Positions 5,493 through 8,483 of a DNA stretch of 8,483 nt are shown piece by piece (the first letter of the stretch is position 1; each line of letters opens with the position of its first letter). The stretch is from contig CALZDK010000087.1 in assembly GCA_945637645.1 (NCBI GenBank), positions 1 to 8,483 on the forward strand, in the 5' to 3' direction. The notes under the pieces were generated by a model, which did no database searches, had not been told where the DNA came from, and was given only the letters and a program-made list of their open reading frames with translations. This DNA comes from an uncultured Prevotella sp. GTDB lineage: Bacteria > Bacteroidota > Bacteroidia > Bacteroidales > Bacteroidaceae. The position numbers and the translations under genes were made by a program.

Positions 5493-8483
5493 GTGGGCAT
5501 CAGATTAAACAAAGTATTAACAGAATTGAATATAGGATTTCAAACGGCAGTTGACTTCCTGAAAAACAAGAAAAGCCTTGGTGAGATAAAGGACGACGCC
5601 AATCTCTCCACCAAGATTTCGGACGATCAGTATAATGCCCTCGTGCGCCAGTTCAAGGGCGACAAGGACATTAAGAACGAAGCTGAGAAGCTGGCAAAGA
5701 AGGGCAAGGAGAAGAAGACAGAGAAGAAATCGCCAAAGGCAGAGGACCTCGTGACGAAAGTGCAGAAATACACTCCACTGGGAAAGATTGACCTTGGCAG
5801 TGTCGGCAAACCCGCAAAACCTTCATCTGATGCTTCAGAAACCAAGTCCACCAATGAGGTTGCTGCCGAGAGCCTCAAGGAGGAGAAAAAAGTGGCAACA
5901 GCGGAGACCAAGCTGCAGGAGACGGCAAAACCAACTCAACCTGTGGCAGAGGACAACAACGGTGCCAGAGCCGAGAAGGCACAGCAGCAGGCTGCGCCAA
6001 TGAATGTGGCGGCTGACAATGAGAAAAAGGAAAACAAACAGGACAGGGCGAGGGAAGAAAAACGCAACGAGCAGAAAGACACCCATGCCGGTCAAAACAA
6101 CAACAACGTGGACAACAACGCGAACCGTAACCGACAGCAGAACGGTAAGACCCAGCAGGTTGGTCAAGAGAACAAACAGCCGAAAACGGCTCAGGAAGAA
6201 CGCAGCGCCGAAAACAAAATCTTCACGCTGAAGAGTGAGAAAAAACTGGCTCCGAAGGTTAATGTATTGGGAAAGATAGACCTTGACGCACTCAATCAGA
6301 GCACAAGGCCCAAGAAGAAATCGAAGGAGGAAAGAAAGCGTGAGCGTGAGGAAAAAGCCATGCACAATGGCGAGAAGAAAAAACGAGTGCGCATCAACAA
6401 CGAGCGAGTGGATATTGAGGCTGCAAGCCAACAAGGCGGAAACGGCGGAAAGAAGAAAAAGAACAAGGGAGGAAACGGTAACAACGGCACCAACAACCAG
6501 CAGGGAGGAAACAACAACCAGCAGGGAGGCGGAAAGAACCGCAACAAACAGAAAAACCGTCCGCAGAAACCGCTTGAGGTGAACGAGGAGGACGTTGCAC
6601 GCCAGGTGAAGGAGACTCTTGCACGTCTGACAAACAAGAACCAGAACAAGAAGGGCGCCAAGTATCGCCGCGAGAAACGTGAGGCAGTGCAGGAGAGGCT
6701 CAACGAGGAGATGCGCGAGGAGCAGGCAGAGAGCAAGACACTGAAACTGACGGAGTTTGTGACCGTCAGCGAGCTTGCCACGATGATGAACGTGCCAGTG
6801 AACAAGGTCATAGGCACTTGCATGAGCGTAGGCATCATGGTGTCAATCAACCAGCGACTCGACGCTGAAACCATCAACCTCGTGGCTGAGGAGTTCGGAT
6901 TCAATACGGAATATGTGAGCGCAGAGGTGAGCGAGGCTGTCAGCGAGGAGGAGGACGACGAGAACGACCTCATCCCACGAGCCCCAATCGTAACGGTGAT
7001 GGGACACGTTGACCACGGTAAGACCTCGCTGCTCGACCACATACGCAACTCAAATGTCATTGCCGGAGAGGCAGGCGGTATCACACAGCACATCGGTGCA
7101 TACAACGTTACACTCGGCGACGGACGTAAGATAACATTCCTCGACACCCCAGGTCACGAGGCGTTCACAGCCATGCGTGCCCGTGGAGCACAGGTTACGG
7201 ACATCGCAATCATCATCATCGCCGCCGACGACAGCGTGATGCCTACCACGCGTGAGGCAATAGCCCACGCACAGGCAGCCAACGTGCCGATGGTATTTGC
7301 CATAAACAAGATTGACAAACCGGGAGCAAATGCCGACAAGATACGTGAGGACTTGGCAAACATGAACCTCCTCGTGGAGGAATGGGGAGGAAAGTACCAG
7401 TGTCAGGAAATATCGGCAAAGAAGGGTCTCGGAGTGCAGGAACTGCTTGAGAAGGTGCTCCTTGAGGCGGAGATGCTCGATCTGAAGGCTAATCCGAACC
7501 GCAAGGCGACAGGTTCCATCATAGAGTCGTCGCTCGACAAGGGCCGTGGCTACGTTTCTACGGTGCTCGTGTCGAACGGAACACTGAAGGTGGGCGACAT
7601 AGTGATAGCCGGAACAAGCCATGGACGCATAAAGGCGATGTTCAACGAGCGTAACCAGCGCATAGAGAAGGCAAGCCCGGCGGAGCCGGCAATTATACTC
7701 GGTCTTAATGGCGCACCGACGGCAGGCGACTCGTTCCACGTTATGGACACTGAGCAGGAGGCAAAGGAAATTGCCAACAAGCGCGAGCAGTTGCAGCGCG
7801 AGCAAGGTTTGCGTACACAGACGCGAATCACTCTCGACGACATCAGCCACCGCATCGCACTCGGATCGTTCAAGGAACTCAACCTCATTGTCAAGGGCGA
7901 CACCGACGGAAGTATCGAGGCTCTCAGCGACTCGTTCATCAAGATGTCAACAGAGAAGATACAGGTCAACGTCATACACAAGGCTGTCGGCCAGATTTCG
8001 GAGAACGACGTGCAGCTCGCAGCGGCGTCAAACTCCATCATCGTGGCATTCCAGGTGCGTCCTTCGTCGCCGGCACGCAAGCTCGCTGACAAGGAGGGAG
8101 TTGAAATCAACACCTACTCGGTCATCTATGATGCCATAGACGATATCCACGACGCCATGGAGGGTATGCTCGACAAGGTGAAGAAGGAGGTTGTCACAGG
8201 ACAGGTGGAAGTACGCGAGGTGTATCGCATCTCCAAGGTCGGCACAGTGGCTGGCGCTTTCGTTACCGAAGGAAAGGTACACCGCACCGACAAGGCACGA
8301 CTCGTGCGCGACGGTATCGTTGTCCATACGGGTGAGATAAACGCCCTGAAACGTTACAAGGACGACGTGAAGGAAGTTGCCTCAAACTTCGAGTGCGGTA
8401 TCTCGCTTGTCAACTTCAACGACATACTCCAAGGCGACATCATCGAGACCTTCACGGAGATTGAGGTAAAGCAGAAGTTGTAA
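5493..8483 (+). CDS. infB: Translation initiation factor IF-2
   Basis: A complete 996-residue GTPase that brings initiator fMet-tRNA to the 30S subunit and promotes subunit joining; the stop codon is the last three bases of the window. The start is GTG 5493, since there is no in-frame ATG between the nusA stop and the conserved N-terminus MGIRLNKVLTELNIGF. A small N-terminal domain (about 1-65) leads to a long disordered linker (about 66-410) rich in K, E, N, Q and G, then a second IF2_N domain (417-467). The G domain is intact: GHVDHGKT (504-511), GGITQH, DTPGH (551-555), NKID (605-608) and SAK (641-643). Domain II follows from about 673, domain III from about 796, and the fMet-tRNA-binding C-terminal domain, with FECG at 966-969, ends the protein. 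It is long compared with E. coli IF-2 (890), mainly because of the linker. Last gene of the rimP-nusA-infB cluster. Confidence 0.98.
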   Translation: MGIRLNKVLTELNIGFQTAVDFLKNKKSLGEIKDDANLSTKISDDQYNALVRQFKGDKDIKNEAEKLAKKGKEKKTEKKSPKAEDLVTKVQKYTPLGKIDLGSVGKPAKPSSDASETKSTNEVAAESLKEEKKVATAETKLQETAKPTQPVAEDNNGARAEKAQQQAAPMNVAADNEKKENKQDRAREEKRNEQKDTHAGQNNNNVDNNANRNRQQNGKTQQVGQENKQPKTAQEERSAENKIFTLKSEKKLAPKVNVLGKIDLDALNQSTRPKKKSKEERKREREEKAMHNGEKKKRVRINNERVDIEAASQQGGNGGKKKKNKGGNGNNGTNNQQGGNNNQQGGGKNRNKQKNRPQKPLEVNEEDVARQVKETLARLTNKNQNKKGAKYRREKREAVQERLNEEMREEQAESKTLKLTEFVTVSELATMMNVPVNKVIGTCMSVGIMVSINQRLDAETINLVAEEFGFNTEYVSAEVSEAVSEEEDDENDLIPRAPIVTVMGHVDHGKTSLLDHIRNSNVIAGEAGGITQHIGAYNVTLGDGRKITFLDTPGHEAFTAMRARGAQVTDIAIIIIAADDSVMPTTREAIAHAQAANVPMVFAINKIDKPGANADKIREDLANMNLLVEEWGGKYQCQEISAKKGLGVQELLEKVLLEAEMLDLKANPNRKATGSIIESSLDKGRGYVSTVLVSNGTLKVGDIVIAGTSHGRIKAMFNERNQRIEKASPAEPAIILGLNGAPTAGDSFHVMDTEQEAKEIANKREQLQREQGLRTQTRITLDDISHRIALGSFKELNLIVKGDTDGSIEALSDSFIKMSTEKIQVNVIHKAVGQISENDVQLAAASNSIIVAFQVRPSSPARKLADKEGVEINTYSVIYDAIDDIHDAMEGMLDKVKKEVVTGQVEVREVYRISKVGTVAGAFVTEGKVHRTDKARLVRDGIVVHTGEINALKRYKDDVKEVASNFECGISLVNFNDILQGDIIETFTEIEVKQKL
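6491..6529 (+). repeat. 21-bp-period in-frame tandem duplication within infB
   Basis: An exact 18-bp sequence (CAACAACCAGCAGGGAGG) occurs at 6491-6508 and again at 6512-6529, a 21-bp period equal to seven codons. It encodes two copies of NNQQGG (residues 334-339 and 341-346) separated by one Asn, within the disordered linker of IF-2. Near-identity at the nucleotide level suggests a recent slippage duplication, so copy number may differ between strains. Confidence 0.85.

Noticed and set aside
6296..7147. Long minus-strand open frame opposite infB (up to 283 codons)
   Set aside because: It is the antisense shadow of the repetitive linker and G domain; the translation is runs of Ser, Phe, Leu and Pro produced by the Lys/Asn/Gly/Glu codons of infB.

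Overview
The window looks like ordinary chromosomal housekeeping DNA from a member of the Bacteroidales, most plausibly Prevotella-like. This rests on three things. Upstream regions carry the Bacteroidetes-type -7 element TAnnTTTG, and two of them also have TTTG 19-20 nt further upstream. No start codon has a convincing Shine-Dalgarno sequence. The protein types also fit: an IF-2 with a very long charged N-terminal linker and a signal-peptide-bearing S41 protease. Genus-level placement is inference.

Layout. Positions 1-75 hold a C/T-rich 9-bp tandem repeat, a perfect 9-bp GC-only inverted repeat and a G-rich arm. About 200 nt without a convincing gene follow, with one 27-codon reading frame of doubtful meaning. 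A consensus promoter (231-261) then leads into a 427-residue M18 zinc aminopeptidase (292-1575). A compact bidirectional terminator separates it from a convergent tRNA-Asn on the minus strand (1697-1624). The tRNA and the next gene, an exported S41 C-terminal-processing protease (1886-3544), are transcribed divergently from an A/T-rich region that holds a -7 box for each.

The right half is the conserved rimP-nusA-infB cluster: 30S maturation factor (3694-4161), transcription elongation/termination factor (4168-5430) and translation initiation factor IF-2 (5493-8483, ending exactly at the window edge). rimP and nusA are 6 nt apart; nusA and infB are separated by a 62-nt T-rich spacer made of imperfect repeats, and infB starts with GTG. 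All five protein genes are complete.

The most interesting regulatory signal is in front of rimP. A strong -7 box (3600-3607) is followed almost at once by a 13-bp hairpin with a T-run (3620-3661), before the rimP start. This is the layout of a leader attenuator in front of an operon that itself encodes NusA. I found no CRISPR array, insertion sequence, phage gene or defence system, and no evidence for a wholly new system.
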